Source of the DNA: an uncultured Sutterella sp.
Lineage (GTDB): Bacteria; Pseudomonadota; Gammaproteobacteria; Burkholderiales; Burkholderiaceae_F
Direction of reading: 5' to 3'
NCBI GenBank assembly: GCA_900545335.1
Contig: UQYP01000006.1
Span: 52,581 to 116,580 of the forward strand
Length of the DNA: 64,000 nt
Shown here: piece after piece, positions 42,983 to 51,345 of the stretch
Layout of the letters: each line of letters begins with the position of its first letter
How positions within the stretch are numbered: the stretch's first letter is position 1
The notes under the pieces: model-generated
Seen by the model: only the letters and a program-made list of their open reading frames with translations
Databases searched by the model: none
Told to the model about the DNA's origin: nothing
Made by a program: the position numbers and the translations under genes

Positions 42983-44989
42983 TTAAACCGCTTGGTTTTG
43001 AATATGTGTGATATTGCCCGGAATCGGCAGCTGGGTGACCACACCGTAAATACGGTAGCAGCGCATGCAGCGGTTGGCTTCTGTAATAGCTTCCGTTTCC
43101 GTCATCGAAAGGTCGACTTCTTCAAAGTTGCCCTTTCTGTCTTCAGAAGACAATGTGTTGAGCTTATGGCGGGGTGCTTTGCAAAGATCAATTCTGGGAT
43201 CTTTTTCTGTCATGAGTTCGCCCTTTTTAATGAGTTCACCCATTCTGCGGCGGGCAACAAAGCCGACCGACCCTCGCGTGAGGTATTCATTGATAGACTG
43301 CGCGGCAATCTGTCCCTGAGCCAGACCGTCAATCAAGGTCGTGGGACCGGTTGCAGCGTCGCCTCCCGCAAAGACCCCGGGGCGCGTGGTCGCCAAGGCT
43401 TCAGAGACGGAAATGTTGCCGCGCTTATCAAACATGATGCCGTCATCGTCACAGAGCACTTCCTGATCAAAGCGCTGACCGATTGCAGCAATAAGGTTTG
43501 TGCAGGACAAAACCGTTTCAGTGCCTTCAATTTCGATGAGTTTGCCGCGCTTGGATCCCGGGACTTTTTCTTCACGCATCTTGGCAATCTTAAGACCCGT
43601 CACTTTACCGTCTTCGCTCAAAATCTCCTTTTGAACCGACAGGAAGTGAAAAACGATGCCTTCTTCTTTGGCAGCGACCACTTCTTCGTGGTCAGCGGGC
43701 ATCCCCTCTTCGGTTCGGCGATAGACAACGTGTACGGTGCCGTCCGTTAAACGGGCTGCAGAGCGTGCACAGTCCATCGCCACATTGCCGCCGCCCACGA
43801 CGACAACGTCTCCTGTTAATTTAAAGGGGCGGTTACCCGTGACAGCACGCTCGACTTTTTGCAGGAAATCAATCCCGTTAAAGTAGCCCTTAAGGGTAGT
43901 GTCTTCATTTTCAAGTCCCAGGTACATGCCTTTGGAGCAGCCCACGCCCAAAAAGATCGCGTTATAGCCTCGGTTAAAGAGGTCAGTGACCGAGAAGTCG
44001 TAACCGAGTCTCTGATGGTAGAAGTAGCGCCCGCCCAATTCTTCAATCACGTCGGTTTCGCTCTCCAGCAACCCCTTTGGTAAACGATATTGTGGGATGC
44101 CCACTTGAGCCATGCCGCCCGCGTGGCTGTTGGCTTCAAAAATATCGACTTTATAGCCCTGAAGCAGTAAGTGATACGCACAGTTGATGCCGGCAGGCCC
44201 CGCCCCCACGACAGCCACTTTGGGACTCATGGGATTGGTTTCGAGCTGGGCGCGATGGAAAAGCTCTTCCATGGGACCCGTGGCGTCTGCCGCATAGCGC
44301 TTTAAGTTTTTAATGTCGACGGCGCTGTCCAAGAACTGACGGCGGCAGGCTTTCTCGCAGTAGCGAACACACACCCGTCCGCAGCTGCCTACGAGCGGAT
44401 AGTGCCGCAAAAGAACCGCAGCACTCATCTCAGGCTCCCCTGCCTTAATGTAGTCAATGTAGCGCGGCACATCGACGTGAGCCGGGCACGCTTCAATACA
44501 GGGGGCGCTTAAAAGTGTGTAGTAGTCGTAGACGTTTTCGGCAACATGCTGCGCTTCAAGGATTTCTTCAGGACAAAATTGCAAAGCGTCCAAAAGCGCC
44601 ACGGGAGATGTCTGACCGATGCCGCAAAGGCTCGTTTCCTTCATTTGTGTGGCAACCGCTTTGACGTACTCCCAGTCCACCTCTTTGGCCTGTCCTTTGA
44701 CGGCTTTTTCCAGTGCTTCGCTGATCACCAATACCCCGATGCGGCAGGGCGTGCATTTGCCGCAGGTCTCGCGCGCTGCACGCTGATAGTAGCGCCAGAG
44801 TGAAAACGTGAGATTGGCTCTGCGGTCCATGACAAGAAAGCCTCTGTCACAGACAAAACTCATAATGGGATTGCCCGGATTAAATTGCGAAAATTGCTCC
44901 AGAGGCAGATCCTCGGGGGCAACCGGGCTGAAGGTGGATCGATTGTCGTAAAAGCGTCCGTCCCAAACGCCAAAAATCAAAGGGGTCAT
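42983..44989 (-). CDS. Fused NuoF-tail / GltD-type flavoprotein, hydrogenase partner
   Basis: A 668-residue fusion. Residues about 1-140 match only the C-terminal 4Fe-4S part of NuoF/HndC (ETCGKCTPCRIG, then CGIGQTSP); the FMN/NADH-binding part is missing. Residues about 160-600 are a glutamate-synthase small-subunit-like diaphorase: two clusters (CIEACPAHVDVPRY, CGRVCVRYCEKACRR), FAD site VVGAGPAGINCAY and NAD(P)H site VVGGGNVAMDCA. An extra cysteine pair is near the end (CMRC). Probably NAD(P)H electrons enter at the GltD part and leave to HydA. ATG 44989 has no RBS; AAGGAG lies 44 bp upstream with an open frame but no usual start between. Confidence 0.85.
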   Translation of the reverse strand: MTPLIFGVWDGRFYDNRSTFSPVAPEDLPLEQFSQFNPGNPIMSFVCDRGFLVMDRRANLTFSLWRYYQRAARETCGKCTPCRIGVLVISEALEKAVKGQAKEVDWEYVKAVATQMKETSLCGIGQTSPVALLDALQFCPEEILEAQHVAENVYDYYTLLSAPCIEACPAHVDVPRYIDYIKAGEPEMSAAVLLRHYPLVGSCGRVCVRYCEKACRRQFLDSAVDIKNLKRYAADATGPMEELFHRAQLETNPMSPKVAVVGAGPAGINCAYHLLLQGYKVDIFEANSHAGGMAQVGIPQYRLPKGLLESETDVIEELGGRYFYHQRLGYDFSVTDLFNRGYNAIFLGVGCSKGMYLGLENEDTTLKGYFNGIDFLQKVERAVTGNRPFKLTGDVVVVGGGNVAMDCARSAARLTDGTVHVVYRRTEEGMPADHEEVVAAKEEGIVFHFLSVQKEILSEDGKVTGLKIAKMREEKVPGSKRGKLIEIEGTETVLSCTNLIAAIGQRFDQEVLCDDDGIMFDKRGNISVSEALATTRPGVFAGGDAATGPTTLIDGLAQGQIAAQSINEYLTRGSVGFVARRRMGELIKKGELMTEKDPRIDLCKAPRHKLNTLSSEDRKGNFEEVDLSMTETEAITEANRCMRCYRIYGVVTQLPIPGNITHIQNQAV

Positions 44990-45056
44990 GAACTTTTGAG
45001 CGTCAAAGAAAAAATCTTTTTTGAGCGCCCGTCTCCTTTTTTAAACGTCGTCTGAC

Positions 45057-45109
45057 CGAATAAAGCAGAGCAGAAAGTCTGAAATAAGGGGAAGAGAATT
45101 CTGCTCTGC
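45057..45109 (-). terminator. Terminator after the threonine-synthase-like gene
   Basis: GCAGAGCAGAA (45065-45075) and TTCTGCTCTGC (45099-45109) form a perfect 11-bp stem with a long loop; TTTATT follows on the minus strand. It separates the lyase gene from the hydrogenase operon. Confidence 0.6.
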
Positions 45110-45154
45110 ATCCGTTTTCGGCTAATTTTATCAAAGCCTCTTCGGGCTCGTTTC

Positions 45155-46249
45155 TTAGTGGTCCGACTTAATCCCGGCTCCACACATCGTAATGAGCGTA
45201 TCAGGGGTAGGACCGTAAATTTCACAGTAATGCAGGTACGCTGCGTAATTGGCAGCTGTTGTGTGTTCGCAATAAATGCCTTTGGCCGCAAGCTTGGCGC
45301 GGGCTTCAAGGATTTTATCCTCAGGCGCCGTCACAAAGCGGATATTGTGGCGATAGGCCATTTCAAGCAACTCTTTTCCGCGGGAGGGCTTGCCGATTGC
45401 AATGCCTTCAGCCATCGTTTCGCTGACCTCTACATCAGCGGGCACCAAGGCATGATTTTTAACAGCCTCATAGAGCGGATCACAGTTTTCACTTTGAAGC
45501 GCAATGATCTGCGGGAAGTGATCGATGACGCCCGAGTCCAGCAGATGTTCCAGTGCTTTAACGACTCCGATATAAAGTGTGCCGTTGCCGACAGGCACCA
45601 CAATGTTGGCGGGAATTCTCCCCAGCTGCTCATAGGTTTCATAAATATAGGCTTTCATCCCTTCATAGAAGAAGGGGTTAAAGACGTGATTGGCGTAATA
45701 GAGGTGTTCATCACGCACTTTAGCTCTGCAGACATCTGCGCAATGGTCTCGGCTTCCGGGCACTTCGGTGACTTTGGCGCCGTGGGACTTAATCATGCGG
45801 ATTTTTGAGGGGCTTGTGCCTTCTTTGACAAAAATCTCGCAGCCGATTCCGGCACGCGCTGCATAGGCTGCGACGGCATTTCCGGCATTGCCGCTTGAAT
45901 CCTGCACGCAGTCTTTGACACCGATCGACTTCATGTGTGCCACAAGCGTTGCTGCTCCCCTATCTTTAAAAGATAAAGTGGGCATATAGTAGTCCATCTT
46001 GAGCATGACCTGATCGTCAAAATGAATGATGGGGGTCATCCCCTCGCCCATTGTGACCTCTTTCCAGGAGTCGCCATCGAGCGCCATGAAACGGCGGTAA
46101 CGGAATTGGCTCCACTCAGTTTTATCAATCAGCTTTTCATCAAACTTAGGAGGCGTGAAATCCAACTCAAACAATCCGCCGCATTCGCAGCAGGGCTCTT
46201 TTGTTGTCGTCGGAACGCGTTTTCCGCAATGCGTGCACACGTAGTTCAT
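45155..46249 (-). CDS. Threonine-synthase-like PLP enzyme with zinc ribbon
   Basis: A 364-residue fold-type II PLP enzyme. A zinc ribbon opens the protein (YVCTHCGKR...CCECGGLFE, residues 3-25), as in threonine-synthase-like proteins. The PLP lysine is in PTLSFKDRGA (about 95). The phosphate loop SSGNAGNAVAAYAA and PVGNGTLYIG follow. The gene is 20 bp after a YheO-type regulator and not with hom/thrB, so a catabolic lyase role is as likely as threonine synthesis. ATG 46249 follows AAGGAG. Confidence 0.82.
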   Translation of the reverse strand: MNYVCTHCGKRVPTTTKEPCCECGGLFELDFTPPKFDEKLIDKTEWSQFRYRRFMALDGDSWKEVTMGEGMTPIIHFDDQVMLKMDYYMPTLSFKDRGAATLVAHMKSIGVKDCVQDSSGNAGNAVAAYAARAGIGCEIFVKEGTSPSKIRMIKSHGAKVTEVPGSRDHCADVCRAKVRDEHLYYANHVFNPFFYEGMKAYIYETYEQLGRIPANIVVPVGNGTLYIGVVKALEHLLDSGVIDHFPQIIALQSENCDPLYEAVKNHALVPADVEVSETMAEGIAIGKPSRGKELLEMAYRHNIRFVTAPEDKILEARAKLAAKGIYCEHTTAANYAAYLHYCEIYGPTPDTLITMCGAGIKSDH

Positions 46250-46269
46250 GTTTGAAATCTCCTTAACAC

Positions 46270-46929
46270 TCACCGTTTTCCATGAATTTCGTCCAGATAG
46301 CCGTACAGGGTTACCTTAGAAAGCCCCAATTTGCCAGCAACATACTCCATTGAGCCTTTGACGAGAAACACTCCCCGTTCATCCATGAATCGGATGAGTT
46401 CCAGGCGGTCTTCCCTGGAATTTTTCCCTTCGGCAATGAGCTCTTTGACCATAGAGTCCACCATGGTATTGACAAACTGCCGCACGCTTTCTTCTTTACC
46501 TATCGGGGGCATTGCGGGCGACTCCTGAAGAGAAGTATCTTCAGTGGCTTTCTTTTTGCCATTTAAAAGGTTTTCTGCCAACTGCATGAGCGCAGCAGCC
46601 TGAGTGGTATCAATATTGATGCACAGGGCGCCGATTAACTCATGGTTTTCATCCCGAATCAAAAGCGATGATGAGCGGATGAGCTTGCCGTCTTTTTTGA
46701 ATAAATAGTTGTCGACCACGCCGTCTTCGGGGTTGCCCGCAAAGACCGCTTTTTCAATCAGGTGGTGAAAGGTCTGACCGACTTTTCGGCCGGTGACCGT
46801 GCCGTTAGCGACGTAAATCACCGAGTGCTGAGGCATCGCCATATCGTGGAGCACCACTTCAGCATCCGGAAAAGTTCTCGCAATGAGTTCGGCAACCGCC
46901 AGGTATGGAGTAAGTTTTTTATTTTGCAT
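46270..46929 (-). CDS. YheO/DauR-like PAS-HTH regulator
   Basis: A 219-residue transcription factor. The N-terminal half (about 5-115) is a YheO-like PAS domain with the conserved FPDAEVVLHDM start and a GRKVGQ segment. The C-terminal half (about 150-219) is the HTH_22-type DNA-binding part (ERGVFLVKGSMEYVAGKLGLSKVTLYGYL). DauR, a homologue, controls D-arginine catabolism in Pseudomonas. First gene of an operon with the PLP lyase, which is the likely target. Confidence 0.87.
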   Translation of the reverse strand: MQNKKLTPYLAVAELIARTFPDAEVVLHDMAMPQHSVIYVANGTVTGRKVGQTFHHLIEKAVFAGNPEDGVVDNYLFKKDGKLIRSSSLLIRDENHELIGALCINIDTTQAAALMQLAENLLNGKKKATEDTSLQESPAMPPIGKEESVRQFVNTMVDSMVKELIAEGKNSREDRLELIRFMDERGVFLVKGSMEYVAGKLGLSKVTLYGYLDEIHGKR

Positions 46930-47070
46930 GAGGTTAGTTTAGATAATAATTTATTAAATGACAATAAAAAATTATGAAATCTTTATCCCTTTTTCCATTG
47001 TTATCTATATACATATAAGAATGTAGATGAGTAGAATGAAATCATTCAATTTAGATTTTGGAATTTCACC

Positions 47071-47874
47071 ATGCTTATCGAACATCAATATGAAGACCTG
47101 ATGCGGCACGTTTTTTTCCATGGCGTCAATAAAAACGACCGCACGGGCACGGGTACGCGCTCTGTTTTCGGCTACCAGATGCGCTTTAACCTCCAGCACG
47201 GCTTTCCGCTTGTGACAACGAAAAAGCTTCACCTGCGCTCTATCATTCATGAGCTTTTGTGGTTTTTAAAGGGTGACAGCAATATCAAATACCTCAAAGA
47301 TAACGGTGTTTCCATTTGGGATGAATGGGCTGATGAAAACGGTGACCTGGGCCCGGTCTACGGTGTTCAATGGAGAAACTGGCGCGGAGCAGACGGTCAG
47401 ACAATTGACCAAATCGCTGAGCTCGTGCACACCATTAAAACCAATCCTGACTCACGCCGCATGATTGTGACGGCTTGGAATGTGGCAGAACTTCCCAAGA
47501 TGGCTCTGCCGCCCTGCCACATGATGTTTCAGGTGTATGTGGCTGACGGAAAACTCTCCTGCCAACTCTATCAGCGCTCCTGCGATATCTTCTTAGGCGT
47601 TCCGTTTAATATCGCAAGCTACTCGCTTTTAACGCATATGCTTGCTCAGCAGTGTGATCTAGAAGTCGGTGACTTTATTTGGACGGGCGGCGACTGCCAC
47701 CTCTACAACAATCACTTTGACCAGGTGCGCCTGCAGTTGTCGAGAGAACCGCGTCCCTATCCGAAGCTTGTCATCAAGCGTCGCCCGGAATCGATTTTTG
47801 ATTACAAATACGAAGACTTCGAGATTGTGGGCTACGATCCCCATCCGACGATTAAGGCGCCCGTGGCGGTTTAA
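47071..47874 (+). CDS. thyA: Thymidylate synthase
   Basis: A 267-residue ThyA that methylates dUMP to dTMP with methylene-tetrahydrofolate. The catalytic Cys is in MALPPCHMMFQVY (about 150), followed by YQRSCDIFLGVPFNIASY, the dUMP and folate site, and the C-terminal APVAV. The start matches the E. coli N-terminus. folA follows after 11 bp, regenerating the folate oxidised by ThyA, the classical pairing. Confidence 0.97.
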   Translation: MLIEHQYEDLMRHVFFHGVNKNDRTGTGTRSVFGYQMRFNLQHGFPLVTTKKLHLRSIIHELLWFLKGDSNIKYLKDNGVSIWDEWADENGDLGPVYGVQWRNWRGADGQTIDQIAELVHTIKTNPDSRRMIVTAWNVAELPKMALPPCHMMFQVYVADGKLSCQLYQRSCDIFLGVPFNIASYSLLTHMLAQQCDLEVGDFIWTGGDCHLYNNHFDQVRLQLSREPRPYPKLVIKRRPESIFDYKYEDFEIVGYDPHPTIKAPVAV

Positions 47875-47885
47875 AGGAGAAGTTG

Positions 47886-48383
47886 ATGACGCAATTACAT
47901 TTGATTGTGGCCCACGCCAGAAACGGCGTGATCGGCAAAGACAATAAGCTGCCCTGGTATCTGCCTGAAGACCTGAAAAACTTCAAGCGCACGACTTTGG
48001 GCAAGCCCGTGATTATGGGACGAAAGACCTGGGAGTCTTTGGGACGTCCCCTGCCCGGCCGACGAAATGTTGTAATTACGCATCAAAAAGACTATGTGGC
48101 AGAAGGTGCAACGGTTGTGAGCAGTTTGGATGAGGCCCTGCAAGCCGTTGCCGACGCTCCCGTCGCTTTTATCATGGGCGGAGCCCAGATTTATGAAGAA
48201 GCGATGCCGAAGGTTGAAGTGGCCCATGTCACATACATTAATGCTGACTTTGAGGGCGATGCCTACTTTGCTCCTCTTTCTGAAAAAGAGTGGGAGCTCA
48301 CAGAAGAGGAAACGTTCCCTGCAACTGATGCCCATCCTTTCAGTTACTGCTTCAGAGTCTATACGCGAAAAAATGCTCTTTAA
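47886..48383 (+). CDS. folA: Dihydrofolate reductase
   Basis: A 165-residue DHFR. HLIVAHARNGVIGKDNKLPWYLPEDLKNFK gives the NADPH Met20-type loop with the active-site acidic residue at LPEDLK; PVIMGRKTWESLGRPLPGRRNVV and FIMGGAQIYEEAMP bind NADPH. ATG 47886 follows AAAGGAG and is preferred to TTG 47883. Cotranscribed with thyA. Confidence 0.96.
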   Translation: MTQLHLIVAHARNGVIGKDNKLPWYLPEDLKNFKRTTLGKPVIMGRKTWESLGRPLPGRRNVVITHQKDYVAEGATVVSSLDEALQAVADAPVAFIMGGAQIYEEAMPKVEVAHVTYINADFEGDAYFAPLSEKEWELTEEETFPATDAHPFSYCFRVYTRKNAL

Positions 48384-48388
48384 CACAT

Positions 48389-48440
48389 AGGGGTGTTTCG
48401 GATGTTTCTTGCCTGCAGAAACAAAAGAGACGCCCCTTTA
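48389..48440 (+). terminator. Terminator after folA
   Basis: An AGGGGTGTTTC arm pairs (with G-U pairs) with GAGACGCCCC, enclosing a nested GTTTCT/AGAAAC hairpin, and TTTAATTAATAG follows. It lies just after the folA stop. Confidence 0.55.
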
Positions 48441-48540
48441 ATTAATAGCCCCAGAAACAAAAACTCTAAGAATCTGTGCAAAAGTGATCCCTTAAATTTT
48501 TAGCAGTTTTGAAGAATGCATTCACGTAAGGTTAAAAATT

Positions 48541-48750
48541 ATGCGTAAAGAATATGATTTTTCTAAAGCTGTTAAAAATCCATACACGGACAAAACTAAG
48601 CGACTAATTAGCATTCTTTTGGACAATGAGAATATTGACTATTTTAAAAAGTTGTCTCTCGAATTAAATGTCCCCTATCAGACTCTGATTAATTCTTATC
48701 TCAGTGACTGCGTAGCAAAAAAATTAAAACCTAAAACAAATTGGTCTTAA
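48541..48750 (+). CDS. Small BrnA/CopG-like ribbon-helix-helix protein
   Basis: A 69-residue basic protein. The segment RLISILLDNENIDYFKKLSLELNVPYQTLINSYLSDCV has the strand-helix-helix pattern of BrnA-type antitoxins: a strand, then a helix, then the YQTLIN turn and final helix. No toxin gene (BrnT, about 90 codons) fits in the short gaps on either side, so it is an orphan. AT content is higher than in the neighbours. Function as a DNA-binding antitoxin is inferred from pattern alone. Confidence 0.6.
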   Translation: MRKEYDFSKAVKNPYTDKTKRLISILLDNENIDYFKKLSLELNVPYQTLINSYLSDCVAKKLKPKTNWS

Positions 48751-48751
48751 C

Positions 48752-48783
48752 AAAAAGGAGTTACATACTTGTCACGTAACTCC
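48752..48783 (-). terminator. Terminator after sdaA
   Basis: GGAGTTAC (48757-48764) and GTAACTCC (48776-48783) form an 8-bp stem with an 11-base loop and T5 on the minus strand, 29 bp after the sdaA stop. Confidence 0.8.
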
Positions 48784-48812
48784 TCTTCTCGGTTGGACTA
48801 TTTCGGATTAAA

Positions 48813-50207
48813 TCAGCATTCCACAACGCTGACAGCCAATCCTCCGGTACTCGTTTCCTTGTACTTGGACTGCAGATCAAGTCCGGTCTTAAGCATCGTC
48901 TCAATGACTTTATCCAGTGACACATAGTGGTGACCGTCACCTAAAAGGGCTAAGCGAGCAGAATTGATCGCTTTAACGGCAGCCACGGCATTGCGTTCAA
49001 TGCAGGGAATCTGCACTTGCCCTGCGACTGGGTCACAGGTCATCCCGAGGTTGTGTTCCATGCCGATTTCTGCGGCATTTTCCACTTGTTCAGGCGTGGC
49101 GCCCAACACTTGAGCCAAGCCCCCTGAAGCCATTGAGCAGGCTACACCCACTTCACCCTGGCAGCCTACTTCGGCGCCTGAAATCGAGGCATTTTCTTTA
49201 TAAAGGATTCCGATTTGACCGGCCGTGAGCAGGAAGTCGCGCACACCTTCAATATCGGCCGAATCAATAAACTTCATGTAGTAGTGAAGAACGGCGGGAA
49301 TTACGCCGGCAGCCCCGTTTGTCGGAGCCGTCACAACGCGTCCTCCGCAGGCATTTTCCTCATTGGCGGCAAAAGCGAAAGCATTGACCCAATCAAGAAC
49401 GGCCAACGGATCGTTTAAAGAGCGCTTACTGAAATCAAGCTGCTCGTACATCTGTTTGGCACGGCGCCGCACTTTGAGGGGTCCGGGCATAATGCCTTCG
49501 TTTTTAAGACCCCGGGCCACACAGTCTTTCATAACCGACCAGAGATAGTCGAGCTGGGCATTAATTTTTTCATCGGTTTCCCACCACACTTTTTCATTGG
49601 CGCGAACGATCTGCGGGATGCTCAACCCCGTTTCACGGCACCAACGCATTAAATCCGCGGCCGAACTGATGGGATAGGGTTGAGCTTTCGTGTGAAGCGT
49701 TTCTTTGTCTTCAGTGACTTTATCGAAATTGTCCGGATCACTTTCAACAATAAAGCCGCCGCCCACGGAGTAGTAACGGCGTGAAAGAAGAACTTTGCCT
49801 TCGGCGTCCTGCGCAATCACGTGCATGGAATTGGTGTGATAAATCGCCACTTTCTCAGGACTTAAGATAATGTCGCACGAAGGATCAAAGTCGATGACTT
49901 TGCCGCTCGGAAGCGTGAGCTCATGCGTCTCTTTAATAGATTGGAGAATTTTGGGTGCAGCATCCAAGTCAACATCTGCGGGCAGCATACCCATGAGTCC
50001 CAGCTGAAAAGCGGTATCGGTGGCGTGTCCTATACCCGTAGCACCGAGACTGCCCATGAGGTCCACCCAAATGCGTGCAGTTGTTTGATCCAAACTCTTT
50101 TCGCAAAGTTCTTTGGTAAAACGAACGGCAGCGCGCATGGGACCCACTGTATGAGATGAAGAAGGGCCGATACCGACACGGAAAATATCAAAAACGCTAA
50201 CACTCAC
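48813..50207 (-). CDS. sdaA: L-serine ammonia-lyase
   Basis: A 464-residue single-chain iron-sulfur serine deaminase giving pyruvate and ammonia. The N-terminal domain begins SVFDIFRVGIGPSSSHTVGPM. The catalytic part has APTNGAAGVIPAVLHYY, SEVGCQGEVGVACSMA-type Cys, and HNLGMTCDPVAGQVQIPCIERN for the 4Fe-4S cluster. It uses GTG with AGGAG upstream. It begins 14 bp after a GcvT-like gene, with which it forms an operon. It suits an organism that burns amino acids. Confidence 0.95.
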   Translation of the reverse strand: MSVSVFDIFRVGIGPSSSHTVGPMRAAVRFTKELCEKSLDQTTARIWVDLMGSLGATGIGHATDTAFQLGLMGMLPADVDLDAAPKILQSIKETHELTLPSGKVIDFDPSCDIILSPEKVAIYHTNSMHVIAQDAEGKVLLSRRYYSVGGGFIVESDPDNFDKVTEDKETLHTKAQPYPISSAADLMRWCRETGLSIPQIVRANEKVWWETDEKINAQLDYLWSVMKDCVARGLKNEGIMPGPLKVRRRAKQMYEQLDFSKRSLNDPLAVLDWVNAFAFAANEENACGGRVVTAPTNGAAGVIPAVLHYYMKFIDSADIEGVRDFLLTAGQIGILYKENASISGAEVGCQGEVGVACSMASGGLAQVLGATPEQVENAAEIGMEHNLGMTCDPVAGQVQIPCIERNAVAAVKAINSARLALLGDGHHYVSLDKVIETMLKTGLDLQSKYKETSTGGLAVSVVEC

Positions 50208-50221
50208 AGCACTCTCCTAGA

Positions 50222-51184
50222 TTAGCCGATGACTTCAACCCGATAGGCAGAATCTTCCCCGTCGTTAACCCACAAAAGGGATTGGGGATCAATGTGCTCA
50301 GGCACAAAAGCGCAGGCAATGAGTTTGTCACCCAAAAGACCTACAAACTGAGTCTGACTGACGAGTTCGGCCTCAGCGTTCAAAAGCGTGACCTTCTTCG
50401 GATCATCAAACCATTGAACGGCATTGTCCTGGTGAGAGCTCACCACAACCGCTTTTTTGTGCTCGGCAGCTTTCAAACGGGCTTCCGTTAAGGCTCGTCC
50501 GATAAACATGCGGGCGGGATCAGAAAAATCGATAAAGTCAGCGCCGTTTACGTCAGAGGGCATCAGATCCTGCATTTCCCAGGCAAAGCACAAGGGATGA
50601 GCCGAGGCATAGACAAGCGTCATGGCAGCTAAATCATCAAGAACGGTAATGCCCGGATGCGTGAAATTCGTAAAGGCTTCTTTTTCACCCTGAACGAGGC
50701 TCACTTTGCCGACGCGCATCACAAGCACTTCACCTTTGGCGGTCCTGATGGTCTGGACTTTACCGTCAGCCATCATCCCGTGGGGAGAGTCCGTCTGCTC
50801 GGCAAACAACAAAGCGCTTGAGACGTTAAGCGTTGTGAAGTCTTCATCAAAGGCTTTGGCTACCTGATGCATCCAGGCAAGGGTGTCCAAGGATTGGAAC
50901 ACCACCCGATAGTGATCGTCAGAGTCAGGCAAATGGGCAACCCAAACAAAATCGGTAATCAAACCCAAAGCATTGAGGATAAAGCTTTGACGCACTTCTC
51001 CTCGATGGATATTTTTCACATCAGCCGTAAGCAGTCTGCGTAAGAATGCAACGCCCTGCGCGTCGTTGACTTCCACCGTGTAGTAAAGAGAGTTAAGACC
51101 TTCAGGATCGTTCGGGCAAACGTAAAGCCCCATCGTGCGTTGAGCCTCTGAGGCTCTTTGACCGCTAAGTTTAATATCAGACAT
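50222..51184 (-). CDS. GcvT-fold (aminomethyltransferase-like) protein
   Basis: A 320-residue protein with the GcvT/YgfZ fold. The segment FLRRLLTADVKNIHRGEVRQSFILNALGLITDFVWV corresponds to the GcvT folate-binding core, and DFSDPARMFIGRALTEARLKA to the C-terminal linker. The standard GcvT Asp and the YgfZ KGCYxGQE motif are not evident, so it is neither. Cotranscribed with sdaA, suggesting a role in serine/glycine one-carbon metabolism. A true YgfZ is encoded separately at 59157. Confidence 0.72.
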   Translation of the reverse strand: MSDIKLSGQRASEAQRTMGLYVCPNDPEGLNSLYYTVEVNDAQGVAFLRRLLTADVKNIHRGEVRQSFILNALGLITDFVWVAHLPDSDDHYRVVFQSLDTLAWMHQVAKAFDEDFTTLNVSSALLFAEQTDSPHGMMADGKVQTIRTAKGEVLVMRVGKVSLVQGEKEAFTNFTHPGITVLDDLAAMTLVYASAHPLCFAWEMQDLMPSDVNGADFIDFSDPARMFIGRALTEARLKAAEHKKAVVVSSHQDNAVQWFDDPKKVTLLNAEAELVSQTQFVGLLGDKLIACAFVPEHIDPQSLLWVNDGEDSAYRVEVIG

Positions 51185-51345
51185 AGTGTTCTCGAGTTAC
51201 CGATTAAGCAGCAGAATAGACGGACGACATTTTAACAAAAGCTAACTGCAATCTGAGCTTAGAAGGGACTTAAAAAATCTTTTCGTTCAGGATTTTCAGT
51301 ATGATTATTGCGTCAACAGCAAGTGAAAGAATTTATATCACTATT

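Noticed and set aside
44986..45309. Minus-strand 107-codon frame before the hydrogenase flavoprotein
   Set aside because: It overlaps the end of the PLP lyase in another frame, crosses the terminator and is not protein-like.
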